Source: Avrilella dinanensis (GTDB lineage Bacteria > Bacteroidota > Bacteroidia > Flavobacteriales > Flavobacteriaceae). From it: a stretch of DNA of 64,000 nt. The DNA is taken from NCBI RefSeq assembly GCF_002807015.1, contig NZ_NIPO01000001.1, positions 98,889 to 162,888 on the forward strand, in the 5' to 3' direction. The translations under genes and the position numbers were made by a program. Shown here one piece after another: positions 7,202-16,300 of this stretch (positions within the stretch are counted from its first letter, which is position 1; each line of letters opens with the position of its first letter). A model generated the notes under the pieces. The model was not told the DNA's origin, ran no database searches, and worked only from the letters and a program-made list of their open reading frames with translations.

Positions 7202-7846
7202 TTATTTTGTTCTAAGTAAATAAAAATAATAGTCGGTGAGATAAGGTTCTTTAACCTGAACTTTCACTATTTCCATTAAATCACATTCGTAATCTTTTAA
7301 ATCACATATTACTTTGTTAAAAGAATCTTTCAAATTCTGTTGCCAATTATTATCATTTGAAAGGTGTTTCGATAAATTAGTTTTAATATTCCATTTATCA
7401 TCAAACTCTTTTTTTTCTTTTGAATTCCAGTCTGCCACTATTAAAATAAACATATCACTTTTTCTGTCTTTAAATTCAGACAAAATGCTCTGCTTATAAT
7501 CAGAAAAATTATTCCGATGTTTTGGAAAGTGATATTTTAATTCAATATTGTATGTTTTTGGCTTTAATTCTTTCTTACATTCAACTAATAAATGTAGGTC
7601 TGTTATAGATAAATCAACTCTATTGCTACTCTTTCTTTTATCTTCTCCATTATTTTTCTGTACTCTTGGATGTTCGGCAAAAGCTCTGAATTGTTCATTT
7701 GCATATTTTTCATTGTATAACTCTAAAATTGCGTTCCGTATGATTCCTTCTTGTTTTAAATTTGAATAATTGGTGTTTATTTTTTCTAACACGTTTTCAA
7801 AATCATCTGATTTGATGATGTTGTGAATTTGATCTGATATATTCAT
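7202..7846 (-). CDS. Hypothetical protein, possible PD-(D/E)XK nuclease fold
   Basis: 214 residues, soluble, rich in Lys and Asn. The central segment RVDLSITDLHLLVECKKEL and the nearby NIELKYHFP (residues about 75-105) have the look of a PD-(D/E)XK core (D, then E-x-K on a strand), as in many restriction-like nucleases, but I cannot decide which acidic residue is catalytic. The N-terminus is helical. No operator of the island type is seen upstream; TACATTTG at 7898-7891 may be its -7 box. Function unknown; the nuclease idea is weak inference. Confidence 0.65.
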   Translation of the reverse strand: MNISDQIHNIIKSDDFENVLEKINTNYSNLKQEGIIRNAILELYNEKYANEQFRAFAEHPRVQKNNGEDKRKSSNRVDLSITDLHLLVECKKELKPKTYNIELKYHFPKHRNNFSDYKQSILSEFKDRKSDMFILIVADWNSKEKKEFDDKWNIKTNLSKHLSNDNNWQQNLKDSFNKVICDLKDYECDLMEIVKVQVKEPYLTDYYFYLLRTK

Positions 7847-7955
7847 TATATTATTCTTATTAAACTTCCACTTTATTTTTCACAAACTTTAAAATAGTAA
7901 ATAGAACTCTAAATTACAAATGTACTTTCTACTTGTAGATTAAATGAATTCAAAC

Positions 7956-8318
7956 TTAAATAATTGATAAAAATCCGTATAATTGATTTTTAGTTAACGA
8001 ACCGTCTATATAATATTTTACATTTCCATAATTTTTATCTTTAATCTCAGAACCATCTATGTAATAACGTAATGACCCATATTTTGATTTTTCTTTAACC
8101 TCATCACGGTCAATAAAGTATTTTACATTCCCATATCTACTTTTTTCTTTTATCTCGTTTCCGTTGATATAAAATTTAACGGAACCATATTTTGATTTTT
8201 CCTTAACTTCTGATCCATCAATATAGAATAGGGTTGTACCATATTTTTTATCTTTTATTTCATTTCCATCAATGTAAAATAGAGTTTTTCCGTATTTTTT
8301 GCCTTTAATCTCAGCCAT
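7956..8318 (-). CDS. Tandem 17-18-residue repeat protein
   Basis: 120 residues made almost entirely of six copies of a 17-18-residue unit of the form (K/R/N)YGxxx(F/Y)(Y/F)I(D/N)GxE(I/V)K(D/E)K(S), followed by a broken seventh (LYGFLSII). Each unit looks like a beta-hairpin with an IDG turn, so the protein may form a small solenoid or beta-propeller-like fold, reminiscent of MORN-type or wall-binding repeats, but I know no matching family with certainty. There is no signal peptide, so it is cytosolic. The DNA of the repeats is also similar, which allows copy-number change. Confidence 0.75.
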   Translation of the reverse strand: MAEIKGKKYGKTLFYIDGNEIKDKKYGTTLFYIDGSEVKEKSKYGSVKFYINGNEIKEKSRYGNVKYFIDRDEVKEKSKYGSLRYYIDGSEIKDKNYGNVKYYIDGSLTKNQLYGFLSII

Positions 8319-8419
8319 AATATTACATTTTATAATTTGCCTACTCTATTCGGTTTTCAGCATTCCCGTTTTTTTCTTTTTAAAGATAGCATATTTTAAA
8401 ATGATAATTAACATTTACA

Positions 8420-9046
8420 TTAAACATCCATAAAATGTTGGTATTTCACTTCTAATTCTGCCCATAAATGATTGATCTTTAAAACATCTTGATGACTCCA
8501 ATTACTCAAATCCCACAAATAATGCATAGGACGCGATACAAAATCATTGGAGAAATGCTCACGATAAAGTGAATAGTCATTATAATTTATCTCTTTATCA
8601 ACGCCAAAAGCATCATTATCTTCCGTAGTTTCTAAACATCGTAACAAATGCTCTTTCCAATACATCATCAAAACTTCTTCAATTCCATGATCTATTTCGT
8701 ACTTTTCTCCGCCAACATCTTCATAGAAAAAGGGAGTTACGATTGCTTCAATCTCAAAATCGTGTAAAAAAGTATCTTTTCCGCCAACTCTTTTTTGCAA
8801 GACTTCTCGTAAATCGTTAGCTTCTTTGGATAACTTTTTGAAACAGTTCCAAATTAAATCGTTTAACTTAAGAAATTTTTCCTTTGTTTCAGATGTCCAT
8901 TTAAATTCAGCATCAAGCTTTCTTTTTCTAATGTCAAGCAAATCTTCAATTTCCTCATCATCAAAACGTCTTTTTTTAAAAAGTTCAATAATTAGCTTGT
9001 CTAATTCTTCAATACTTAAATCCATATACTTATTAAATTCTTCCAT
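8420..9046 (-). CDS. Hypothetical protein, WYL-site gene
   Basis: About 208 residues from the ATG at 9046 (MEEFNKYMDLSIEEL). The first half is strongly charged and helical (EELDKLIIELFKKRRF, DDEEIEDLLDIRKRKLD); the C-terminal part is Trp-rich (MHYLWDLSNWSHQDVL). I do not recognise it; the length and style fit polymorphic-toxin immunity-like or other conflict proteins, which is only an impression. A TTG start at 9088 is ruled out because it lies within operator site E (9084-9098) and upstream of the -7 box at 9065-9072. Confidence 0.7.
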   Translation of the reverse strand: MEEFNKYMDLSIEELDKLIIELFKKRRFDDEEIEDLLDIRKRKLDAEFKWTSETKEKFLKLNDLIWNCFKKLSKEANDLREVLQKRVGGKDTFLHDFEIEAIVTPFFYEDVGGEKYEIDHGIEEVLMMYWKEHLLRCLETTEDNDAFGVDKEINYNDYSLYREHFSNDFVSRPMHYLWDLSNWSHQDVLKINHLWAELEVKYQHFMDV

Positions 9047-9064
9047 AACTTTTATTATATCTTC

Positions 9065-9098
9065 AAAATTAGTTTGAGTAACAGACAAACCACGTCCA
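9065..9098 (-). promoter_or_regulatory. WYL-type operator/promoter, site E
   Basis: In transcription direction: GGACGTGGTTTGTCT (9098-9084), 11 bp, then TAATTTTG (9072-9065). Eleven of fifteen operator positions match site A and the spacing is identical. It drives the unknown gene at 8420-9046. Confidence 0.62.
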
Positions 9099-9203
9099 TC
9101 ATAAAAACTATTTTACGTTCGTTTGATTATCTAATTTAACACGTTACTTCGAGTGAAATTTCTGTAGCGGTTAAAGAAAAAGATAAGTGGACTTTAGATG
9201 AAA

Positions 9204-9238
9204 AAATAACTCCGACAGAGTTTTGAACTCTGTCGGAG
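9204..9238 (-). terminator. Strong hairpin after the WYL gene
   Basis: CTCCGACAGAGTT, loop TTG, AACTCTGTCGGAG (9210-9238), a 13-bp perfect stem. Read on the minus strand it is followed by TTATTTTTTC, so it should terminate the WYL transcript. The stem sequence resembles a dispersed flavobacterial repeat. The rest of 9100-9291 holds no gene that I can see. Confidence 0.75.
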
Positions 9239-9291
9239 CTATTAGTAATTTTTTCTCCTACTATTTTGGATACATCCTTTTTAAATCAAAA

Positions 9292-10182
9292 TCAACTTTT
9301 GTATTTTTCATACAGTTCATTCACTTGTTCACGTACATTTTCTCGTAACGATTGTGGTTCCAACACTTCACAAATAGTACCGTGACGCATAATTTCCATC
9401 ACAAAATCGTTGGTGGGATGCATAAAAAGTTCAACAATAAAAGTATCTTCGGTTTCATTTACAATTTTTTGCGATGCGTGAAACGGTAAGGATTTCACGT
9501 ATTCTTTTTGACCGTTATCGAATTTCAAAATAATTTTTACGGGCTCGTTATAACATTCGATACCAAAAGCATAGCGGTACATTTTTTCAATATTTGCAGC
9601 TGGCGCTTGCTTTTTTTGTCGGGTAACGGTAAAATTTGTCAATCGGTCTAAACCATAATTTCTAAAGGCTTTTTTGTCCAAATCATAACCTATCAAATAA
9701 TAGCGATTTTGCGATTCTTTAATGGCGACGGGCACACAACGTCTTTGTGATGCTGGTTTCCAATAGCTATTGAGCTGAAAAGTAACCACCAATTGGTTTT
9801 GAATAGCGTGTACAATTCCATTGAAAAACTCGGTACCTTTTGATTTGCGTTTTTCCAAATAAATGTAATTGCCTACTGTTTTGGATTGTTGTAAAAGTGC
9901 CACGGTATCAAATGCTTCCATAAGTCGGTCGAGATGCGAGTCCTCAGATTCATCTGTTATTTCGTACACATTTTCGCGTTTGTTGTATCCAATTTCAATG
10001 CCCCACAATGTAGCAATCTCATCACAATCTCTTTGAAAAGTGCGATGACTTATCGTTAAATTGTATTCTATTTCACGCTCTTTATCTAATAGGAAATCAT
10101 TTATTTGTTGAAAATTTGCGGGTTTGTTTCGTAGAAATTCAACAATTAAAAATTGTCTTTTTATAGAATCTTGTTTTGCCAT
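9292..10182 (-). CDS. WYL-domain transcriptional regulator
   Basis: 296 residues. The N-terminal winged helix (about 5-65) includes ISHRTFQRDCDEIATLWG, a recognition helix of the DeoR/HTH_11 kind. The central WYL domain (about 115-200) has SYWKPASQRRCVPVAIKES, RYYLIGYDLDKKAFRNYGLDR with its conserved Arg, and a C-terminal WCX extension. WYL proteins act as repressors or activators that sense nucleic-acid or nucleotide ligands and frequently control phage-defence genes. Its own promoter contains site C, one of five equal sites in this island, so it probably autoregulates and controls the surrounding genes. That link is inferred from motif sharing. Confidence 0.88.
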   Translation of the reverse strand: MAKQDSIKRQFLIVEFLRNKPANFQQINDFLLDKEREIEYNLTISHRTFQRDCDEIATLWGIEIGYNKRENVYEITDESEDSHLDRLMEAFDTVALLQQSKTVGNYIYLEKRKSKGTEFFNGIVHAIQNQLVVTFQLNSYWKPASQRRCVPVAIKESQNRYYLIGYDLDKKAFRNYGLDRLTNFTVTRQKKQAPAANIEKMYRYAFGIECYNEPVKIILKFDNGQKEYVKSLPFHASQKIVNETEDTFIVELFMHPTNDFVMEIMRHGTICEVLEPQSLRENVREQVNELYEKYKS

Positions 10183-10198
10183 AATTATCTATTTTGAT

Positions 10199-10232
10199 CA
10201 AAGATAATCAGAGTGATGGACAAAGTATGTCG
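10199..10232 (-). promoter_or_regulatory. WYL-type operator/promoter, site C (autoregulatory)
   Basis: In transcription direction: CGACATACTTTGTCC (10232-10218), 11 bp, then TATCTTTG (10206-10199), 17 bp before the WYL regulator start. The match to sites A and B is close. Because it sits before the regulator gene it ties the motif to the WYL protein. Confidence 0.78.
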
Positions 10233-10304
10233 TTTAAAAACAAAATCCTGTAAAAATCATAAATTTACCGTTATCTTTGCTGTTTCAAAAACTTTAGCAA
10301 TAAG

Positions 10305-11936
10305 ATGATTACAGTCAATGATATTTCCGTACAGTTTGGAGGCACAACTTTGTTTAGTGATGTCTCTTTTTCGATAAACGAAACCGACAAAATAGCTTTA
10401 ATGGGAAAAAACGGAGCGGGTAAATCTACTTTGCTCAAAATCATAGCAGGGGCGAACAAACCGAGTACAGGAAATATTTCTGCACCGAAAGAAACGGTTA
10501 TTGCTTATCTTCCTCAGCATTTACTAACTAAAGATAATGCGACTGTTTTTGAGGAAACTTCAAAGGCTTTTTCAGATATTTTCAAAATGCGTGATGAGAT
10601 TGAAAATATCAATAACCAGCTCACTATCCGTACAGATTACGAAAGCGATGAGTATATGAAACTTATCGAAAAGGTATCAGAATTATCTGAAAAATTTTAT
10701 TCGATTGAAGAGGTAAATTATGAAGCTGAAGTTGAAAAAGTCTTAAAAGGGTTAGGTTTTACAAGAGAAGATTTCATTCGTCCGACTTCAGAATTTTCAG
10801 GAGGTTGGAGAATGAGAATTGAATTAGCCAAAATTCTTCTCCAAAAACCCGATTTGATTTTGCTTGATGAGCCTACTAACCACATGGATATTGAAAGTAT
10901 CGAATGGTTGGAAGATTTCCTGATAAATTCAGCAAAAGCTGTTATTGTAATTTCCCACGACAGGGCTTTTGTGGACAATATTACCAACCGAACAATCGAG
11001 GTTACAATGGGACGTATTTACGATTACAAAGCTAAATATTCTCACTATCTGGAACTTCGTAAGGATAGAAGAATACATCAACAAAAGGCATATGATGAGC
11101 AACAGAAATTCATTGCAGAAAATCAGGCTTTTATAGAACGTTTCCGAGGTACTTTTTCTAAAACCGAACAGGTGCAGTCGCGTGTACGTATGTTGGAAAA
11201 ATTAGTTTTAGTGGAAGTTGATGAAGTGGATAATTCAGCTTTGCGACTGAAATTTCCTCCGTCTCCGAGAAGTGGTCAATATCCCGTAGTTGTTGAGGAT
11301 TTGTCGAAATCGTATGATAATCACGTGGTATTTCAAAATGCAAATATGGTTATCGAGCGAGGGCAAAAAGTGGCTTTTGTCGGGAAGAACGGAGAAGGAA
11401 AATCCACGATGATTAAGGCGATAATGAAAGAAATTGATTTTGAGGGAAAACTCGAAGTCGGACACAATGTTCAGGTTGGATATTTTGCACAAAATCAAGC
11501 ATCTTTGCTGGACGGAGAACTTACGGTTTTCGACACAATTGACAGAATTGCAGTAGGAGATATCCGTTCTAAAATCAAAGATTTGTTGGGAGCTTTTATG
11601 TTTTCGGGAGATGATACGACTAAAAAAGTAAAAGTGCTTTCGGGAGGAGAAAAGACGAGGTTGGCAATGATTAAATTGCTTTTAGAGCCTGTCAATGTGC
11701 TAATTCTCGATGAGCCGACCAATCATTTAGACATGAAAACCAAAGACATTATTAAAGATGCGTTGAGGGATTTTGACGGAACGCTTATCTTGGTTTCCCA
11801 CGACAGGGATTTCCTGGACGGATTAGTTACCAAAGTTTTTGAGTTTGGAAATAAAAGGGTAAAAGAACATTTCGAAGACATCAAAGGGTTCCTTGCTCTT
11901 AAGAAAATGGAAAACCTTCGGGAAATTGAAAAGTAA
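10305..11936 (+). CDS. ABC-F family ATPase (YbiT/Uup-like)
   Basis: 543 residues with two ATP-binding cassettes and no membrane domain. First cassette: Walker A GKNGAGKST (about 35-43), signature FSGGWRMR (about 164), Walker B LILLDEPTNH (about 184). Second: GKNGEGKST, LSGGEKTRLA, VLILDEPTNHLD. The linker (about 245-300) is the P-site tRNA interaction motif region. ABC-F proteins bind the ribosomal E site and relieve stalling or confer antibiotic protection; this one looks like a housekeeping member. A -7 box TATCTTTG lies at 10274-10281 on the plus strand. It diverges from the WYL gene. Confidence 0.9.
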   Translation: MITVNDISVQFGGTTLFSDVSFSINETDKIALMGKNGAGKSTLLKIIAGANKPSTGNISAPKETVIAYLPQHLLTKDNATVFEETSKAFSDIFKMRDEIENINNQLTIRTDYESDEYMKLIEKVSELSEKFYSIEEVNYEAEVEKVLKGLGFTREDFIRPTSEFSGGWRMRIELAKILLQKPDLILLDEPTNHMDIESIEWLEDFLINSAKAVIVISHDRAFVDNITNRTIEVTMGRIYDYKAKYSHYLELRKDRRIHQQKAYDEQQKFIAENQAFIERFRGTFSKTEQVQSRVRMLEKLVLVEVDEVDNSALRLKFPPSPRSGQYPVVVEDLSKSYDNHVVFQNANMVIERGQKVAFVGKNGEGKSTMIKAIMKEIDFEGKLEVGHNVQVGYFAQNQASLLDGELTVFDTIDRIAVGDIRSKIKDLLGAFMFSGDDTTKKVKVLSGGEKTRLAMIKLLLEPVNVLILDEPTNHLDMKTKDIIKDALRDFDGTLILVSHDRDFLDGLVTKVFEFGNKRVKEHFEDIKGFLALKKMENLREIEK

Positions 11937-11943
11937 AACACCA

Positions 11944-12040
11944 TGCCATTCCGACAAAGCAAGACACGAGCGACGAGGAATCTGAATCAATAGATATAGA
12001 TTTTTCATTTCGTTTCGTTCAGAATGACAGGGGAAATATA
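11944..12040. repeat. Dispersed intergenic repeat sequence
   Basis: The gap between the ABC-F gene and the transporter contains ATTCCGACAAAGCAAGACAC followed by GAGCGACGAGGAAT, whose ends (ATTCC/GGAAT) can pair, then CATTTCGTTTCGTTCAGAAT. Such strings recur between genes in flavobacteria, to my memory. No gene is seen here. Confidence 0.4.
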
Positions 12041-12050
12041 GTTTATAATT

Positions 12051-13007
12051 ATGTCATTCGAAACATTCCAAACCATCATCATTATTATTGCTGCCATTTC
12101 GTTGTTCATTTACGGATTGTAGAGTTTCAGCCACGAAATCGAGAATTTCGGAGTGGAAAGGCTTCAGAAATGGATTGGTAAAATAACAAAAATCCCGTTG
12201 GGTGGGTTTCTGCTTGGAGGAATCATAACCGCTGTTGTTCAGTCGAGTACAATGGTTTCGTCGCTTACGGTTTCGTTAGTAAGTTCGGGTGTTTTATCAT
12301 TTAAGGACAGTTTGCTTATTCTTCTCGGAACGAATGTCGGAACAACTGCAACGGGTTGGATTGTTACTTTTCAGTCGAATTTGTTAGGACCGATTTTTAT
12401 TGTATTGGGAACGCTTATCAGTATGATTCCGACACGAATTGCCACATTAGGAAAGTCAATTTTTTACTTCGGATTTATATTTTTCTCGCTTACATTTATC
12501 AGTCAGGCAATGGAGCCTTTGCGAAACGACCCTTTGCTTGTCGAAATATTATCCAAAGCCTCTAATCCGTTGTTGGGAATTCTGTACGGAATTGTAATTA
12601 CTGTAATTATTCAGTCGAGTTCGGTAGTAGTCGGATTGGTAATTGTGTTGATTTCGCAGGGAGTTATTACACTTGATTCTGCCATTCCGATTGTGGTTGG
12701 AGCTAATATCGGAACAACCTCAACAGCTTTGTTAGTAAGCTTTAAACTTTCGCCTTTGTCGAGATTAACAGCACTTTCTGCCTCTACATTCAACCTGATT
12801 GGCGTGTTGTTGTTACTGCCTTTCCTGAGTACTTTAGAACGTTTTGTCGAAAGTATAACCTCAAATCCTACGGTTCAGGTAGCTTTGGCTTTTACGATTT
12901 CGAATACATTGACTTCGATTTTCTTTTTGATATTCCTCAGTCCGACCATAAAATTGCTTAAAAAACACAGGTGGTATAAGGAAGCAATGATTGATATGAA
13001 GAAATAA
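12051..13007 (+). pseudogene. Na+/phosphate cotransporter family protein, interrupted by an amber codon
   Basis: From ATG at 12051 the frame reads MSFETFQTIIIIIAAISLF-IYGL, then TAG at 12120-12122, then continues in frame SFSHEIENFGVERLQKWIG to 13007. The family normally has Gln at or near this position (a CAG to TAG change would explain it). The downstream part has two inverted PF02690 repeats with the QSS signatures: AVVQSSTMVSSL and VIIQSSSVVVGL, and about eight membrane helices. Either the gene is inactivated, or a shorter protein starts at the GTG at 12153 (284 residues), losing the first helix. Suppression or a base-call error are alternatives. Expected role: sodium-coupled phosphate transport in the inner membrane. 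Confidence 0.75.
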
Positions 13008-13009
13008 CA

Positions 13010-13040
13010 AAAGACCTCAAAGCAAGCTTTGAGGTCTTTA
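13010..13040. terminator. Bidirectional intrinsic terminator
   Basis: AAAGACCTCAAAGC, loop AA, GCTTTGAGGTCTTT with flanking A and T runs. It separates the transporter (plus) from the end of the rpoBC-DUF3467 operon (minus). Confidence 0.88.
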
Positions 13041-13057
13041 TTTATATAATCTTTTGA

Positions 13058-13354
13058 TTATGCTTGTCCTGTCGGTCCAAAAGTAATATTCGGAACATCA
13101 TCAGAAACAGAACCGTACTGAGATTCAAATCTCGCCACGTTTTCCTGTAACGCTCTCAAAAGTCTTTTTGCATGCTGCGGAGTTAAAATAATCCGCGAAC
13201 GAACCTTAGACTTTTGTAAGCCGGGCATCACATTGACAAAATCTAAAACAAACTCTGATGCTGAATGATTGATAATAGCCAGATTGGCGTACACGCCTTG
13301 TGCTGTTTGTTCATCAAGCTCAATATTAATTTGTATTTTCTTTTCTTCTGCCAT
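13058..13354 (-). CDS. DUF3467 family protein
   Basis: 98 residues, MAEEKKIQINIELDEQTAQG, with the segment YANLAIINHSASEFVLDF typical of DUF3467. The family is widespread in Bacteroidota and often lies directly after rpoC, as here (3-bp gap). Function unknown; the fold resembles a small beta-sheet protein. Probably the last gene of the rpoBC transcript. Confidence 0.88.
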   Translation of the reverse strand: MAEEKKIQINIELDEQTAQGVYANLAIINHSASEFVLDFVNVMPGLQKSKVRSRIILTPQHAKRLLRALQENVARFESQYGSVSDDVPNITFGPTGQA

Positions 13355-13357
13355 GCC

Positions 13358-16300
13358 TTACAGTTTTATTTCCGCCGGTTCCGTTTCTTTAGAGCCTACA
13401 ATAATATTATCATATACTCTCATACCAGTTCCTGCAGGAATTCTGTGTCCTACAATTACATTTTCTTTCAATCCAAGCAAATGGTCTTCTTTTCCGGCAA
13501 CAGCTGCTTCGTTAAGCACTTTTGTTGTTTCCTGGAATGAAGCTGCCGATATGAACGACTTGGTTTGCAACGATGCTCTGGTAATACCCTGCAACACTGG
13601 TGTCGCCGTAGCCAAAACCACATCACGAGCATCAACAAGGTTTTTATCCTCTCTTTTGAGAATAGAATTTTCATCTCTCAATTCTCTGACAGAAATGATT
13701 TGACCTTCTTTCAACGTCGTTGAATCACCTGCATTTTCTACCACTTTCATACCGAATAGCCGGTCGTTTTCACGGATAAAATCAGATTTGTGTGCTAACT
13801 GATTTTCAAGGAACAATGTATCTCCCGGATCTTGAATCTGTACCTTCTGCATCATCTGGCGGATAACCACTTCAAAGTGTTTGTCATTGATTTTCACACC
13901 TTGCAGACGATATACTTCCTGAATTTCGTTCACGAGATATTGTTGTACCGCTGACGGCCCCTGGATAGACAAAATATCATCTGGAGTAATAGCCCCGTCA
14001 GACAATGACATTCCTGCTTTAACGAAGTCATTTTCCTGAACCAGAATCTGATTTGATAATTTTACCAGATATTTTCTGATATCTCCGGTTCTTGATTCGA
14101 TAATAATCTCACGGTTACCTCTTTTGATTTTACCAAAAGACACCACACCATCAATCTCCGCTACTACTGCAGGATTAGACGGGTTACGAGCTTCAAGCAA
14201 CTCGGTAATTCTTGGTAAACCTCCGGTAATATCCCCCGCTTTAGAAGACCTTCTCGGAATTTTCACCAATACTTTTCCTGCTTTCACTTTATCTCCGTCT
14301 TCAACCATAAGGTGTGCCCCTACCGGAAGGTTATACGAACGTATCAACTCATCATTTTTGTCGTAAATATGAAGTGTCGGAACTAACTTTTTGTTTCTTG
14401 ATTCGCTGATTACCTTTTCCTGGAATCCGGTTTGCTCATCGATTTCAACCAAGTAAGTTTGTCCCTGCTCAATGTCTTCATAGGTTACTTTACCTGCATA
14501 TTCTGATACGATTACCCCATTATAAGGGTCCCATTTACATATCACAGTATCTTTTTCTACAACGTCGCCATCTTTTACAAAAATAGTCGAACCATAAGGG
14601 ATATGATGTGTATTTAATACGTTTCCGGTATTCACATCTGCCAATTTTAATTCGGCAGAACGAGAAATAACGATGTCCACTTTGTTTCCTTCGTTGTCTT
14701 CACCTTTTACCACTTTAAGGTCATCGATTTCTAACCTACCGGCAAATTTTGTTTTAATAGTAGATACCTCAGAGATGTTACCCGCTGTACCTCCCACGTG
14801 GAATGTACGCAACGTCAGCTGAGTACCCGGCTCACCAATAGATTGTGCCGCGATAACACCAACTGCCTCACCTCTTTGTGCCATCTTACCTGTCGCTAAA
14901 TTTCGACCGTAACATTTTGCACATATTCCGCGTTCGGCTTCACAGGTTAATGCTGACCTCACTTCGATTTGCTCAATAGGTGATTCGTTGATTGATTTGG
15001 CGTGTGATTCTAAAATTTCTTCTCCGGCAGCAACGATAACTTCGTTATTTAACGGATTAATCACATCGTTCAATGCTACACGTCCTAATACTCTTTCTCC
15101 AAGAGATTCTACAATCTCTTCGTTTTTCTTCAATGCTTCAAATTCAACACCTCTCAATGTTCCACAATCTTCGGTATTAACAACCACATCTTGTGCTACA
15201 TCATGCAAACGACGAGTTAAATATCCGGCATCGGCTGTTTTCAAAGCGGTATCCGCCAAACCTTTACGTGCACCATGCGTAGAGATAAAGTATTCCAAAA
15301 TCGACAATCCTTCTTTAAAGTTTGCCAAAATCGGGTTTTCGATAATATCTCCACCTGCAGAGTTGGATTTTTTCGGCTTAGCCATCAATCCACGCATACC
15401 GGTTAGCTGACGAATCTGCTCTTTTGAACCCCTTGCTCCGGAATCCAACATCATATATACTGAGTTGAATCCTTGCTTATCCTCACGGATATTTTTCAAA
15501 GCAAGCTCAGTAAGCAATGCATTTGTAGATGTCCAAACGTCAATTACCTGATTGTAACGCTCATTGTTGGTAATTAATCCCATGTTATAGTTCATGGTAA
15601 TTCCATCAACCTGTTGATTAGCATCGTCAATCAAGGCTTGTTTTTGCTCTGGAATCATGATATCGCCAAGTGAGAAAGACAACCCGCCTTTGAATGCGTA
15701 GTTATACCCCATTGATTTGATATCATCAAGGAATTTAGCCGTAGTCGGCACATCGGTTACCGCCAATACTCTACCGATAATATCTCTCAATGATTTTTTG
15801 GTCAATACTTCGTTGATATATCCTACTTTTTCAGGCACTACTTCATTGAACAATACTCTACCTGCCGTAGTTTCCACTACCGCATTTTTCAACTCTCCGG
15901 ATTCGTCCAGCACTTTGGTTTTTACCTTAATTTCTGCGTTCAGTACCAATCGTCCTTCATTCATAGCGATGTTTACTTCTTCAGCAGAGTAGAAAGTCAA
16001 TCCTTCTCCTTTGATTGGTTCTTCCGGAGTAGATTTTTTTCCTTTGGTCATATAATATAACCCCAAAACCATATCCTGAGATGGTACGGTAATCGGAGCT
16101 CCGTTGGCAGGGTTCAGGATATTGTGTGATGCCAACATTAACAATTGTGACTCTAATATCGCTTCAGGCCCTAATGGCAAGTGTACCGCCATCTGGTCAC
16201 CATCGAAATCCGCATTAAACGCCGTACACACCAATGGGTGCAAGCGAATCGCTTTACCTTCAATCAGGGTTGGCTGGAATGCCTGGATACCTAATCTGTG

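Noticed and set aside
7956-8318. CRISPR array because of regular repeats
   Set aside because: The periodicity is that of a coding repeat (51-54 bp) with a continuous reading frame; there are no identical repeats with unique spacers anywhere in the window.
9047-9088. TTG start giving a longer N-terminus for the 8420 gene
   Set aside because: It lies inside operator site E and upstream of the -7 box; ATG at 9046 fits.
13269-13703. Plus-strand open frame over DUF3467 and the rpoC 3' end
   Set aside because: Antisense to conserved genes; composition is Ser-rich and shows no domain.
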